Positions 1-12,942 of a stretch of DNA of 64,000 bases are shown here, one piece after another. The stretch spans positions 1 through 64,000 of the forward strand of contig JAKCWG010000460.1 in assembly GCA_021464415.1 (NCBI GenBank), in the 5' to 3' direction. Both the position numbers and the translations under genes were made by a program. Position 1 is the first letter of the stretch. Each line of letters begins with the position of its first letter. The notes beneath the pieces are model-generated. The model was not told the DNA's origin. It worked only from the letters and a program-made list of their open reading frames with translations, and did not search any database. Origin of the DNA: Lonicera japonica. Its lineage: Eukaryota; Streptophyta; Magnoliopsida; Dipsacales; Caprifoliaceae.

Positions 1-331
1 ATATGATAACAATAAAACTTTGAACACATATTTAAATAGTACCCTCTACCAATTTCAAAAAGCGTTCGCGAGCAGCCTAAGACTTGAATAACATGCCCCG
101 TTAATGAGGTCGTCTATTATTCATTATTTCTTTAGACAGATGTAAATCTATTAAATTTTACCATCTAGACAATCCTTTATCGTCAAGCAAAACATACTAT
201 CTAGACAATCTTTATTGTCAAGTAAAATTTAAATAGCCGACTTCCTTTGGTCCTACAAATAATAGTAGAGACTCAGTTGGAGAGCATACTATTATTTATA
301 TCTAAATGTATACCATCATTTAATTTAATCC

Positions 332-520
332 AATGATTCTGCAATTTATTCTCTCTGATATGGAGGCGAGCACTAAAACTCGCACGAAAAATAAATCACA
401 TCATTTAAAATTATCAGTTAGTGAAATTTGTATAATGATTCCGCAATCTATTCTTTCCGATATGGAGGTGAGCACTATAACACACACAAAGAATAAATTA
501 CATTATCTACAAACCAATGA
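332..520. repeat. Imperfect two-copy tandem duplication, ~102 bp period
   Basis: The segment starting AATGATTCTGCAAT at 332 recurs as AATGATTCCGCAAT at 434. Both copies continue with a GATATGGAGG(C/T)GAGCACTA block and end in an AATAAATTACAT/AATAAATCACAT-like stretch. The copies differ at several sites. A shorter duplicated phrase (TCTAGACAATC followed by TTTAT and GTCAAG) occurs just upstream at about 164-222. No function is evident. Confidence 0.6.
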
Positions 521-1340
521 TGGAGACAATTTGATTTTTATGTGAAAAAAATCCCTCACCCATTTAGTATTTAAAACATTATTTTCTGAGGGTTAAGAAA
601 ATTTTATATTAAATTCTAGTCAACTAAAATACAAGGGTATGAAATATAAAAGACATGTGTAATAAAATTATCTTGCTACTTTTTTAAAAAAAAACTTTAT
701 ATTTTTCAATTACGCAAAATTTATATTTATATACCCTTTTTTAATTTGACAAGAACTAAATATAAAATAAAAGGTGATCTAGGTATGGTCATGTATCCAT
801 GTTGTCCAAAATTATAAGGAAAACTAATAATTAAACACATATGACCAACACACAATCACACAAAGCATTAAACCATTCAATAATAAGAATAATTAAATCC
901 CTACTATTATGGTTCAAGCTTCACCATCCCTAGTCTGTTGGAAACCTGTAACGACCTATGTCGCCACTTCATTGACTATGTCGGGAATCAACCTTGGTGG
1001 AAACGCCTTCTTCAACGTTCTTCGTTAAAGAAACTGCAATCTTAGATACAAAGGTCATATGCCTCCATTTAAGGAGTTCACAAATCTGATCTAAATTTAA
1101 TTTACAACCATGAATAAAACCCAAATCATCATGCACATTAAAATTAACCACAAATAAAAACATCGTGGGATCCAATCACATATATAAAACATAATTGCGT
1201 GACCATAATAGCGGGACAAGAACACTGCAAAACAAGGGTTAGCGAGTTCTACGTTCTATCCAACAACAACATGCATGAGTTGATTTAACTGGACAACATG
1301 GCTAGTTCAATCCGTATGCTTTATCAAAGAAAAACAATCC

Positions 1341-1351
1341 CTCTGATACCA
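1341..1351 (-). promoter_or_regulatory. Primer-binding site, initiator Met-tRNA type
   Basis: On the minus strand this reads TGGTATCAGAG, the complement of the plant initiator Met-tRNA 3' end. It lies two bases inside the LTR terminus at 1354. It fixes the element's orientation as minus and identifies 1354-2823 as its 5' LTR. Confidence 0.7.
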
Positions 1352-1353
1352 AT

Positions 1354-2823
1354 TGATGGAGACATAAATACAAGATCGTTTGATATTGCGTATAGATTGA
1401 ACAAATTTTTTTTTGCTAAAACCCTATAAGAATTAAGGGATTTCGCCTTTGTGGATCATGTAGAGCATCCATATGAGGAGACTAGGGTTTGAAAGCATCA
1501 GATTGCGATTTGGTCAGATATTTTAATTCTCACTTGGCTGTAAAAATCGATTGTTTTTGCCACCGAAATGACTTCTGATCGTCCTAATTTTTTGCACTAT
1601 AGTTTTAACTTTGCGTTCCGAACGACATATCCAAAAATCAGCCCGATCCAACGGTGCGGTCAAAAGTTACCATTAATTTACGACTGCTGTGCTAAAAACC
1701 TAAAGATCTTCTATCGTATTCTTTCCGCCATCAAATCTTGCACCGAGTGTGGGCTACGATATTACCAAGATTTTCTCCTCTCTCAATAGAACAAACGCTA
1801 ACTCATGAGAATTATTATTATATTGAGAAGAGACAAGGCCGGCGTATATATAAGGCTACAATAGGGACCTTAAGGAGAAATAAGTGTTTGGGCTTCCTAT
1901 GGAAAGTTGGAATCCTAATTCCACGATGAATTAGTTCCTTCCATAAATTATAATTCATACCACTAAAGAATTATAATTGCACTCCCGTCTTTATCTCAAA
2001 ATTAATTTCGAGCTCCTTATTATTAAATACTTATTATTCTCCCCATGTTAAGATTACAAATAACCGTCATTTAAATTAAATTACTGACAATTATATTTAA
2101 AATGACTTCTTAATCCTTGAGCCTACCACTTAACTTATTTGACATGTCGGATTAATATAATTCACCTGCAGGGTTTGACATGATCAAAACTTATAAGCTT
2201 CTCAAGGGGCTATCATCAATCCCTATACCGGGACGTGGATTCCATCAATAATTAATATTCATCATACATACAGTGTCGTCATCCAATTCATGAAAATTAT
2301 TGATCCTTAAATGAATCTCACTCTTAATAAGTCAAAACAACAAACACTACATGTATATGTCTATTAATTATTTCAAGATTAAGAGCATAAGTAATCATAA
2401 TAACCATGTGATTTTAAATTGTTTTATATAGTCAGTATAATAACAATTAACCCAAACTGGTCCTATTCAATACACATAAAGTGTACTAGCACAACGAGTT
2501 AAAACTGTACCATTTCCTGTAGTTAAGATAAACTATTAAAACTTGTGCTACAATCCAACCGATGGGTGTCCAATTCCATCTAAGACTGTGAACCATTAAA
2601 CTTATATTACACAAGAACCAATGATATGATCTTTTGTGTGTAAGCTATACTCTACACACCAAATCATCTACTATATGGAATAAAAGACACACATGCACAA
2701 TATTTAAATAAATAATATAATGCAACCATTGCCCATAAAGATTCTCATTAAAATAGCAAAACCAAGTTTATAACATATCCAAACCAACAAGAAAATTATG
2801 GCTTTTAGTATATCACTCTAACA
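1354..2823 (-). mobile_element. 5' LTR of a Copia-like element, minus strand
   Basis: Read on the minus strand, the 1.47 kb block begins TGTTAGAGTGATATAC followed by CTAAAAGCC, a start familiar from plant Copia LTRs, and ends CTCCATCA directly before the primer-binding site. The termini are TG...CA. The block is AT-rich with no coding content. A TATA-like stretch is seen near 1850 (GTATATATAAGG on the plus strand). The Copia assignment rests on termini and primer site only, since no pol gene is visible. It lies against transposase-derived DNA at 2824, so it inserted into the CACTA element. Confidence 0.6.
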
Positions 2824-2908
2824 AGGATCACCTTTACTATGCAGATGGTGCATCTGCATAACAAAATATATGGAACATAAGTCAAATGCATGCGATGCAA
2901 CAAGTCAG

Positions 2909-5750
2909 TTAAGGTTGAATGTTTACCCATTTAGGGAAATGGTCAAGAAACGACGCAATACGCTCCTTATCAGTCCCGTTTGGAGCTAGATCAGCAAACT
3001 TATCTAGGTGAATGTCTATATACCATTGTGCTTCGGTACAGTTTTTCATCATACATCAGTGAGCTGTCGCGATTTGTGCTCTCCTCAGGCCGGCGGTCCT
3101 GACGTAACTGCTTGGCTTCACGAGATCGGAAACAACTGTGATGTTCCACCAAGGTGCTTCTAGAATGATTTCATCACTCGCGTTAGGATCATCGAGATAG
3201 TTATTGATATAAGTCACACACTCGTTCATGATGTTTGGCTCAGCAATACACCCCTCTGGGTAACGCTTGTTTCCGACATCTCTCTTGAATTCACCGAGCT
3301 ACCTATAATATTGTACAATTATATATATAGTAGGGATATAGATAATTATAAATAATAAAAAATAATTCATACCTTTCAGTGGAAAACATCCAGGTATAAT
3401 GTACAGGACCAGTGAGCAGGACTTGTTCGGGAGAGAATCGTGATGGTAAAGAAAGCTAGCGAAAAGATCATCTCTAGCTTGCAGAGAATCATGACAATAT
3501 CGCTTTGCATCTGGCGGGCATCTGGCGGACATCTGACTTCCTCAACTCTCAGGTGCATATCATTTTGAAGAATCTGGATAACTCTACTAGTGCGTCGGCA
3601 ACGTGACTTCCCAAATATGGCCAGATGACCACCGGAAGAACACGCTGAAGCATGACATGGCAGTCGTGCGTCTTCAGTCCGTAGAACTTTTTATCATAGA
3701 CTTTGACCTTATTCTTTAGGCTTCCCGCATAACCTTTTAGATATTTAACAACAGCAATATAATCAAATACAACTCTCTGATCCCTAGGCCGAATTGTGTA
3801 ATCAACCTGAGGTAGCAACACTTTGCCTGACGGTTCTTTCTTTGCCCAAAGCTTGCTGCGTATGCCCATCTTCTCTAGAGTTATACGAGATTTCGCATCA
3901 TCCCTAGTCTTTCCATCAAGACTTAAAACAGTGCCGAAGACGTTGTCGCAGACTTTTTTTCGATGTGCATGACATCTAATGCATATCTCACACTAGATGT
4001 AGTCTAGTAAGGCAGCTCCCAGAATATACTGACGTGAGTCCAACATGTCTTATTTTAGGTGCCTGAAAATGTGGATGTAAACTCATTGAAACTTAATCGA
4101 AATTACAAACTCAGTACAACATCATATATTAAGAGGCGTACCTGTTTGAAGTCGTTATGCGGATACATCGATTGAAGAGGGTATGAATGCTTAATGGTGG
4201 CTTCGTAAACTTGTCTTGCAGACATAATTAGTGAGGCATTTATGAACTCTTGCTTACCATTAAACGCTACCGACTGTGTTCGATAATGGTGATCTAAGGG
4301 TAGTCATCTACGCGCGCCTTGGTACGACATTCTTCCATTATTGTGCACTGCATCAATATCGTCCAAACATATGGGACATGCCTTGTACCGTTTCGTCTGA
4401 ATGCCTCCCAACATCCCTAATCCTGGGAAGTCGCTTATGGTCCACATCACAGTTGCCCTTATGTTGAATGCCTCTTCACCGTATTGATCCCAAGTCAGCA
4501 CCCCCGTCTCCTACAACATTTTAAGCTCCTCGATCATTGGTCTCATAAACACATTGAGACACTTTCCCAAAGACTTGGGGTCGGATACAAGCATCACTAG
4601 CATGTTAAAATCCTTCTTTATACAGAACGATGGAGGCAAATTATAAGGCATCATAATAACAGGCCAAGCGCTGTACGGCATGGCCATAGTCCCATAGAGA
4701 CTAAACCCGTCGGACGCTAGAGCGAGGTGCACGTTTTTTAAGTCCGACTCAAATTGCGGATGTGACCTGAAAATGACAAGACAAAATTCAATATATACTA
4801 GAATATATAAACAGTTATTAATTATTGTGTATATATATACACAAAAATACAAACTGTAAATATATATTCACCTGTTGAAATCCTTCCATGCTTCCCCATC
4901 CACTGGGTGTCTCAGAAATTCGGGATCTTTTGTTGTTCTTTCCCAGTGCCATCACATTTTCTTTGTAGTGCATTCGGACATGTATAGACGCTGTAACCTC
5001 GGTGCCAAAGGGAAGTACCGAACAGTCTTTCGGGCAATCCTCTTACCACTGCTTGTATCATCTTGTTCCCATCTCGACTTATCGCAAACGGGATATTGAT
5101 CTTGATGTGCACCCTCTTTGTAAAACAAGAAGCAACCATAGTAACAAGCCTGGATCCCCTCATAACCCATGCCAATCTTCTTCAAGATCTTCTTTGCAGC
5201 TACGTATGAGTTCGGGTATTTGTTTCCTTCGGGTAACAGATAATTCATTTTTGCAAACCCACTTGTTGAAGGTAGTGTTCGTCATATTACAACCCTGCTT
5301 CAAATGTAACGCTCTAAGCATAGAGCACAACACAGTCACTTTACAACCTTCGTACAGTGGAGTCATTGCTTCGTCTAATAGACGCTGATATAACATCATA
5401 TTTTCTTTGGCAACTGGATCCGCCTAAAATACAGTGTCAACACCAGGGGGATCGTATGATTCACGTAAGGGAAAAGCATCTTGCACGAACACCATAGTTG
5501 GGTTACTACAATGATCGACACTGTTACTCGAAGAAGGCGTGTACTATTGTATTTCTCGCACTTCACCGTGTCAGTACCATAAGGTATACAATGGCATTAT
5601 ACCGTTACTTGTCAAGTGGGCGTATATGTCATCCAAGCTGAGCCGTGTGCCCATGTTATAACACCGTTTGCAAGGACACGGATACAATTCCATTGCACTG
5701 TTGCTATTCTCTCGTACAAACGTGCAGAAATCCATTTTCACTGCCATATA
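2909..5750 (-). pseudogene. TNP2-type CACTA transposase, degraded
   Basis: Minus-strand fragments together follow the order of plant CACTA transposases. A transposase-associated domain comes first (about 5750-5571, with CPCKRC and the segment SLDDIYAHLTSNGIMPLY). The TNP2 core comes next (about 5400-4180, with LLPEGNKYPNSYVAAKKIL, DGFSLYGTMAMPYSAWPVI, SDFPGLGMLGG and KACPICLDD). A DUF4218-like part follows (3869-3549, with KKFYGLKTHDCHVMLQRVLP), then a C-terminal part (3290-2909, with NKRYPEGCIAE and EAPWWNITVVSD). Two introns with GT-AG ends are visible, 4871-4767 and 4141-4063. Lesions include a frameshift at an A run near 5250, an in-frame TGA at 4952-4954, a TAG at 4511-4513 and a TGA at 4304-4306. 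It would have cut and pasted CACTA elements but is clearly dead. Confidence 0.85.
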
Positions 5751-5803
5751 ACATATATATTTTATACAATAAATATATATTTTCAACAATAAACAAATAT
5801 TTT

Positions 5804-6113
5804 CAAATATAGAAATCTACAAATCTATACTAAAATATTAGTATCCACTATCAATAATACGAACCAAGAGATCAAATAGGGGCAACAACTAACAACAAGA
5901 TCATATATTCAACAAAAAATATACATTTTCTACACAAATCTCAACATATTTTAAATAATTAACATATATTCTCAAATATAGAAATCTACAAATTTATACT
6001 AAAATATTTGTATCCACTATCAATAATACTAACCAACAGATCAAATAGGGGCAACAACTAACAACATCATATATTCAACAAAAAATATACATTTTCTACA
6101 CAAATCTCAACGT
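5804..6113. repeat. Two-copy tandem duplication, ~169 bp period, in the CACTA 5' region
   Basis: The segment starting CAAATATAGAAATCTACAAA at 5804 recurs at 5973. The two copies run nearly identically through a shared AACAAAAAATATACATTTTC stretch. The sequence is very AT-rich and lies between the transposase gene and the subterminal repeats, in the promoter/5' leader zone of the transposon. Confidence 0.75.
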
Positions 6114-6394
6114 ATATATAAACACACAAATTACTTAAAAATTAAAATTAATAAGAGATAAACTATCTAAAGATAAAAAAAAACCTTTAACGAGGGGAAT
6201 GTTGTTGATTTACAGCTTCAAATCGCCAAAATCGCCCAAATATCTCACAAGAACCTTCAGATCCCGAAAATGGAGGAGCTGCGGCTATTTGATGTTGAAA
6301 AGACACTAGGCAACGTAAATATATACATACGTACATCACCTAAACATAAGGTCATTCATGGTGGACCACCAATTATTTATAATGTTCGTGCTGA

Positions 6395-6615
6395 ATTGAT
6401 TTTAGGCGACGTAGGTTATTTTATACGTCGCCTAATTTTTTCTTAGACGACCAAGATGATACCTACGTCACCGAAGTTATCCTAGGAAACGAATGATTAA
6501 CCTACGTCGTGTAAGAATATTTAAGGCGACATATATGTTTATTCGTCGTCTAAGTATATCTAGGGCGACGAAGTATATATTGAATACGTCGCCCAATCTA
6601 CCGACTGGTGTAGTG
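6395..6615. repeat. CACTA subterminal repeats and terminal inverted repeat
   Basis: At least six degenerate copies of the core (A/T)GGCGACGTA, in both orientations, crowd the last ~220 bp (for example AGGCGACGTAGG near 6402 and TACGTCGCC near 6423 and 6580). The terminal CACTA motif is at 6615-6611. In En/Spm, repeats in this position are the binding sites of the TNPA-type accessory protein; that role is inferred here from position and arrangement. Confidence 0.75.
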
Positions 6616-9600
6616 GGTGAAATTAACAATTGTTGTATATTATAAATATATGTATGAAAGAAATAACTACTTTTTTAGAAGGTGGGAATATGTTTAGCAT
6701 CATGCAAAAGATTTCCTATTTACAGTAGTCCTAAAAATAGGATTTCAAGGAAAACCAAAAAAGTAAATGAACAACTAACGGAATCAGTTTTTAGATTTTC
6801 AAACACGTCAAAATTAGTCGTGCTTTTTTAAATCATATTCCAATATTTAAAATTAAATGTACCGTTAGAGAAAAAATTGAAATGAAACAAATATTTGAAC
6901 TTCATCTGCAAGTTGCATAACCTCTTTCTCTTTAGGATTCTGTGTAGCATTATTGTAACAAATAAAAAGTTAGGGGATCGTAAATGTCGTAATATACATA
7001 TAAAAATATAGAAAATTGTGTTCCGTTGGAGCATAAGTTAACAACACATTTATAATGAGATCAATTCTTTTATACATATTAAATAGGGCGTGTGGTGGTA
7101 CTCAAAATAAATATCTCTTCCCAAATAAAAAAATAATCTTGACCGTCACATGAACACATGTGGGCCAATACAAATTCGAAGAGGGGCTTGACAAACGAGA
7201 CCAAGTACTCATGCTTCATATTCTAGAAATTGCCAATGACATTATAAAGTGGTTATTATTTACACAAATTTTAAAATCATGGAATTATAGTTCTAGCACA
7301 ACAAGATTTGTAGGTGGCATGATGCCTATCCTTCGATTCTGCAGTTTAAAAAAAAAACAGTTCAAGATTTTTCTATTCTTCATGCTATCCCCACTTCACA
7401 TTAAATAGGGAAAACTAATTGAAACCCCTATTAAATGTGATTTTGCATGGTAAAGAAATTTCCAAGCAAGCTAAACCACGTGATTTTGTCCCCTTATAAG
7501 TTATCTAACTTGCACAACTGCATTACTATGATCGACTGTCCCTATTGTTCTAGATTGAGACTTGTGGAAATTTCTTCACAAATTAAATGTTGTGTTTTTT
7601 TTTTCTAAATGAGGTGAAATTAAGAATTGTTGTATATTATAAATATATGTATGAAAGAAATAACTACTTTATTAGAAGTGGGAATATGTTTAGCATCATG
7701 CAAATTATTTCCTATTTATAGTAGTCCTAAAAATTGGATTTCAAGGAAAATAAAAAAATAAATAGAACATCAAAAGGAAACACTTTTCAGATTTTCTAAC
7801 ACTCGTCAAAATTAGTCGTGCTTTTTTTAATCATATTCGAATTTTTAAAATTAAATGTACCATTAGAGAATAAAGTGAAATGGAACAAATATTTCAACTT
7901 CAACAGCAAGTTGCATAACCACTTTCTCTTTAGGACTGTGTGTAGCATTATTGTAACAAATAGAAAGTTAGGGGATCGTAAATGTCGTAATATACATATA
8001 AAAATAGTGAAAATAGGGTTCCGTTGGAGCATAGGGTAACAACTCATTTATAAAGAGACCAATTCTTTTATACATATTAAATAGGGCGTGTGGTGGTACA
8101 CAAAATAAATATCCCTTCCCAAATAAATCAATAATCTTGACCGTCACATGAACACAAGTGGGCCAATACAAATTCAAAGAGGGGCTCGACAAACGAGACC
8201 AGGTACTCATGCTTCATATTCTAGAAATTGCCAATGACATTATCAGGTGGTTATTATTTACACAAACTTTTAAAATCATGGAATTATAGTACTAGCACAA
8301 CAAGATTTGTAGGTGCCATGATGACTATCCTTCTATTCTGCAGTTTAAAAAAAAACACTTCAAGAGTTTTTTATTCTTCATGCTATCCCCACTTCACATT
8401 AAATAGGGAAAACTAATTGAAACGCCTATTAAATGTGCTTTTGCATGGTAAAGAAATTTCCGAGCAAGCTAAACCACGTGATTTCGTCCCCATATAAGTT
8501 GTCCAACTTGTACAACTGCATTACTATGATCAACTGTCCCTATTGTTCTAGATTGAGACTTGTGGAAATTTCTTCACAAATTAAATGTTGTGTTTTTTTT
8601 ATTCTAAATGAGGTGAAATTAAGAATTGTTGTATATTATAAATATATGTATGAAAGAAATAACTACTTTATTAGAGGTGGGAATATGTTTAGCATCATGC
8701 AAAATATTTCCTATTTATTATAGTCCTAAAAATTGGATTTCAAGGAAAAGCAAAAAAGGAATAGAACATCTAACGGAAACAGTTTTTAGATTTTCTAACA
8801 CTCGTCAAAATTAGTCGTGCTTTTTTTAATCATATTCCAATATTTAAAATTAAATGTACAATTAGAGAATAAATTGAAATGGAACAAATATTTTATCTTC
8901 ATCTGCAAGTTGCATAACCTCTTTCTCTTTAGGTTTTTGTGTAGCATTATTGTAACAAATGAAAAGTTAGGGGATCGTAAATGTCGCCATATACATATAA
9001 AAATATAGAAAATAGGGTTTCGTTGGAGCATAGGTTAACAAATCATTTATAAAGAGATCAATTCTTTTATACATATTAAATCGGGCGTGTGGTGGTACTC
9101 AAAATAAATATCTTTTCCCAAATAAATAAATAATCATGACAGTCACATGAACACATGTGTGCCAATACAAATTCGAAGAGGGGCTCGACAAACGAGACCA
9201 GGTACTCATGCTTCATTGTCTAGAAATTGTCAATGACATTATAATGTGGTTATTATTTACACAAATTTTAAAATCATGGAATTATAGTTCTAGCACAACA
9301 AGATTTGTAGGTGCCATGTAGCCTATCCTTCTATTCTGCAGTTTAAAAAACAAAAAATACTTCAAGATTTTTTTATTCTTCATGCTATCCCCACTTCACA
9401 TTAAATAGGGAAAACTAATTGAAACGCTTATTAAATTTGCTTTTGCATGGTAAAGAAATTTCCAAGCAAGCTAAACCACGTGATTTCGTCCCCATATAAG
9501 TTGTCCAACTTGTACGACTGTATTACTATGATCGACTGTCCCTATTGTTCTAGATTGAGACTTGTGGAAATTTCTTCACAAATTAAATGTTGTGTTTTTT

Positions 9601-12600
9601 TTTTTTCTAAATGAGGTGAAATTAAGAATTGTTGTATATTATAAATATATGTATGAAAGAAATAACTACTTTATTAGAGGTGGGAATATGTTTAGCATCA
9701 TGCAAAATATTTCCTATTTATAGTAGTCCTAAAAATTGGATTTCAAGGAAAAGCAAAAAAGGAATAGAACATCTAACGGAAACAGTTTTTAGATTTTCTA
9801 ACACTCGTCAAAATTAGTCGTGCTTTTTTTAATCATATTCCAATATTTAAAATTAAATGTACAATTAGAGAATAAATTGAAATGGAACAAATATTTCAAC
9901 TTCATCTGCAAGTTGCATAACCTCTTTCTCTTTAGGTTTTTGTGTAGCATTATTGTAACAAATGAAAAGTTAGGGGATCGTAAATGTAGCAATATACATA
10001 TAAAAATATAGAAAATAGGGTTCCGTTGGAGCATAGGTTAACAAATCATTTATAAAGAGATCAATTCTTTTATACATATTAAATCGGGCATGTGGTGGTC
10101 AAAATAAATATCTTTTCCCAAATAAATAAATAATCATGACAGTCACATGAACACATGTGCGCCAATACAAATTCGAAGAGGGGCTCGACAAACGAGACCA
10201 GGTACTCATGGTTCATAGTCTAGAAATTGTCAATGACATTATAATGTGGTTATTATTTACACAAATTTTAAAATCATGGAATTATAGTTCTAGCACAACA
10301 AGATTTGTAGGTGCCATGTAGCCTATCCTTCTATTCTGCAGTTTAAAAAACAAAAAATACGTCAAGATTTTTTTATTCTTCATGCTATCCCCACTTCACA
10401 TTAAATAGGGAAAACTAATTGAAACGCCTATTAAATTTGCTTTTGCATGGTAAAGAAATTTCCAAGCAAGCTAAACCACGTGATTTTGTCCCCATATAAG
10501 TTGTCCAACTTGTACAACTGCATTACTATGATCGACTGTCCCTATTGTTCTAGATTGAGACTTGTGGAAATTTCTTCACAAATTAAATGTTGTGTTTTTT
10601 TTTTTTCTAAATGAGGTGAAAATAAGAATTGTTGTATATTATAAATATATGCATGAAAGAAATAACTACTTTATTAGAGGTGGGAATATGTTTAGCATCA
10701 TGCAAAATATTTCCTATTTATAGTTGTCCTAAAAATTGGAATTCAAGGAAAACCAAAAAAGTAATAGAACATCTAACCGAAACAGTTTTCAGATTTTCTA
10801 ACACTCGTCAAAATTAGTCGTGCTTTTTTTAATCATATTCCAATATTTAAAATTAAATGTACCATTAGAAAATAAATTCAAATGGAACAAATATTTTAAC
10901 TTCATCTGCAAGTTGCATAACCTCTTTCTCTTTAGGTTTTTGTGTAGCATTATTGTAACGAATAAAAAGTTAGGGGATCGTAAATGTCGTAATATACATA
11001 TAAAAATATAGAAAATAGGGTTCCGTTGGAGCATATGTTAACAACTCATTTATAAAGATATCAATTCTTTTATACATGTTAAATAGGGCATGGGGTGGTA
11101 CACAAAATAAATATCTCTTCCCAAATAAATAAATAATCTTGACCATCACATTAACACATGTGGGCCAATACAAATTCAAAGAGGGGCTCGACAAACGAGA
11201 CCAGGTACTAATGCTTCATATTCTAGAAATTGCCAAAGACATTATTAGGTGGTTATTATTTACACAAACTTTTAAAATCATGGAATTATAAAACAAGCAC
11301 AACAAGATTTGTAGGTGCCATGATGAGTATCCTTCTATTCTGCAGTTTAAAAAAAAACACTTCAAGAGTTTTTTATTCTTCATGCTATCCCCATTTCACA
11401 TTAAATAGGGAAAACTAATTGAAACGCCTATTAAATGTGCTTTTGCATGGTAAAGAAATTTCCAAGCACGCTAAACCACGTGATTTCGTCCCCATATAAG
11501 TTGTCCAACTTGTACAACTGCATTACTATGATCGACTATCCCTATTGTTCTAGATTGAGACTTGTGGAAATTTCTTCACAAATTAATTGTTGTGGTTTTT
11601 TTTTTCTTTCTAAATGAGATGAAATTAAGAATTGTTGTATATTACAAATAGATGTATGAAAGAAATAACTACTTTATTAGAGGTGGGAATATGTTTAGCA
11701 CCATGCAAAATATTTCCTATTTATAGTAGTCCTAAAAATTGGATTTCAAGGAAGACCAAAAAAGTAATCGAACATCTAACCGAAACAGTTTTCAGATTTT
11801 CTAACGCTCGTCAAAATTAGTCGTGCTTTTTTTAATCATATTCCAATATTTAAAATTAAATGTACCATTAGAAAATAAATTCAAATGGAACAAATATTTC
11901 AACTTCATCTGCAAGTTGCATAACCTCTTCCTCTTTAGGTTTTTGTGTAGCATTATTGTAACGAATAAAAAGTTAGGGTATCGTAAATGTCGTAATATAC
12001 ATACAAAAATATAGAAAATAGGGCTCCGTTGGAGCATATGTTAACAACTCATTTATAAAGATATCAATTCTTTTATAGATATTAAATAGGGCGTGTGGTG
12101 GTACACAAAATAGATATCTCTTCCCAAATAAATCAATAATCTTGACCGTCACATGATCACATGTGGGCCAATACAAATTCAAAGAGGGGCTCGAAAAATG
12201 AGACCAGGTACTAATGCTTCATATTCTAGAAATTGCCAATGACATTATTAGGTGGTTATTATTTACACAACTCATTTATAAAGAGATCAATTCTTTTATA
12301 CATATTAAATCGGGTGTGTGGTGGTACTCAAAATAAATATCTTTTCCCAAATAAATAAATAATCTTGACAGTCACATGAACATATGTGTGCCAATACAAA
12401 TTCGAAGAGGGGCTCGACAAACGAGACCAGGTACTCATGCTTCGTATTCTAGAAATTGCCAATGACATTATAAAGTGGTTATTATTTACACAAATTTTAA
12501 AATCATGGAATTATAGTTCTAGCACAACAAGATTTGTAGGTGCCATGATGCCTATCCTTCTATTCTGTAGTTTAAAAAACAAAAAACAAAAAACAATTTA

Positions 12601-12942
12601 ATATTTTTTTATTCTTCATGCTATCCCCACTTCACATTAAATTGGGAAAACTAATTGAAACGCCTATTAAATGTGCTTTTGCATGGTAAAGAAATTTCCA
12701 AGCAAGCTAAACCACGTGATTTCGTCCCCATATAAGTTGTCCAACTTGTACAACTGCATTACTATGATCAACTGTCCCTATTGTTCTAGATTGAGACTTG
12801 TGGAAATTTCTTCACAAATTAAATGTTGTGTTTTTTTTTTCTAAATGAGGTGAAATTAAGAATTGTTGTATATTATAAATATATGTATGAAAGAAATAAC
12901 TACTTTATTAGAGGTGGGAATATGTTTAGCATCATGCAAAAT
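6616..12942. repeat. ~1.0 kb satellite array, block 1
   Basis: About six tandem copies of an AT-rich unit. Taking TTGTTGTATATT as landmark, copies start at 6630, 7627, 8626, 9629, 10629, 11632 and 12863, so the period is 997-1003 bp with one long unit of 1231 bp. Recognisable sub-blocks recur in order: AAGAAATAACTACTTTATTA, GTAATAGAACATCTAACCGA, CTTCATCTGCAAGTTGCATA and ACGTGATTTCGTCCCCATAT. The copies nearest the CACTA insertion (6630 to about 8600) differ visibly from the others by substitutions and small indels. No conserved protein-coding frame is convincing; short ORFs repeat only because the unit repeats. Confidence 0.95.
12045..12500. repeat. Internal ~230 bp duplication in a long (1.23 kb) satellite unit
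   Basis: After GGTGGTTATTATTTACACAA (12251-12270) the unit jumps back to CTCATTTATAAAGAGATCAA and repeats about 230 bp before continuing. This makes the unit 1231 bp. The two copies of the segment differ (AGATATCAATT against AGAGATCAATT, GTGGGCC against GTGTGCC), so the extra piece came from a different monomer subtype, as expected from unequal exchange. Confidence 0.8.

Larger units (their letters stand above)
1..1353 (-). mobile_element. Internal part of a minus-strand LTR retroelement, partial
   Basis: This stretch lies downstream, in minus-strand sense, of the LTR at 1354-2823. Next to that LTR, positions 1341-1351 read on the minus strand as TGGTATCAGAG, the primer-binding site complementary to initiator Met-tRNA that is common in plant LTR elements. 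Only short spurious ORFs are present (for example 969-1175 minus, 68 codons) and no gag or pol motif is recognisable. The element may be non-autonomous (LARD-like), or its coding part may lie beyond the left edge. No second LTR was found in the window. AT-rich and otherwise featureless apart from the short duplication at 332-520. Confidence 0.55.
2824..6615 (-). mobile_element. CACTA (En/Spm) DNA transposon, 5' portion
   Basis: The right end at 6615 reads on the minus strand as CACTACACCAGTCGGTAG, a CACTA terminal inverted repeat. Subterminal repeats of GGCGACGTA type follow, then a decayed TNP2-type transposase gene on the minus strand. The base triplet GGT at 6616-6618 fits a 3-bp target-site duplication, because uninterrupted satellite monomers read GAGGTGAAATT at this point. 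The opposite terminus is not in the window: the Copia-like element interrupts the transposon at 2823/2824. Confidence 0.85.

Noticed and set aside
513..530. AATGATGGAGACAAT resembling the LTR terminus at 1354 (possible second LTR)
   Set aside because: Similarity stops after about 12 bases, and the following 500 bp does not match the 1354-2823 LTR.
333..545. 70-codon ORF in the left edge
   Set aside because: It spans the 102-bp duplication, has no domain and lies in AT-rich non-coding element DNA.
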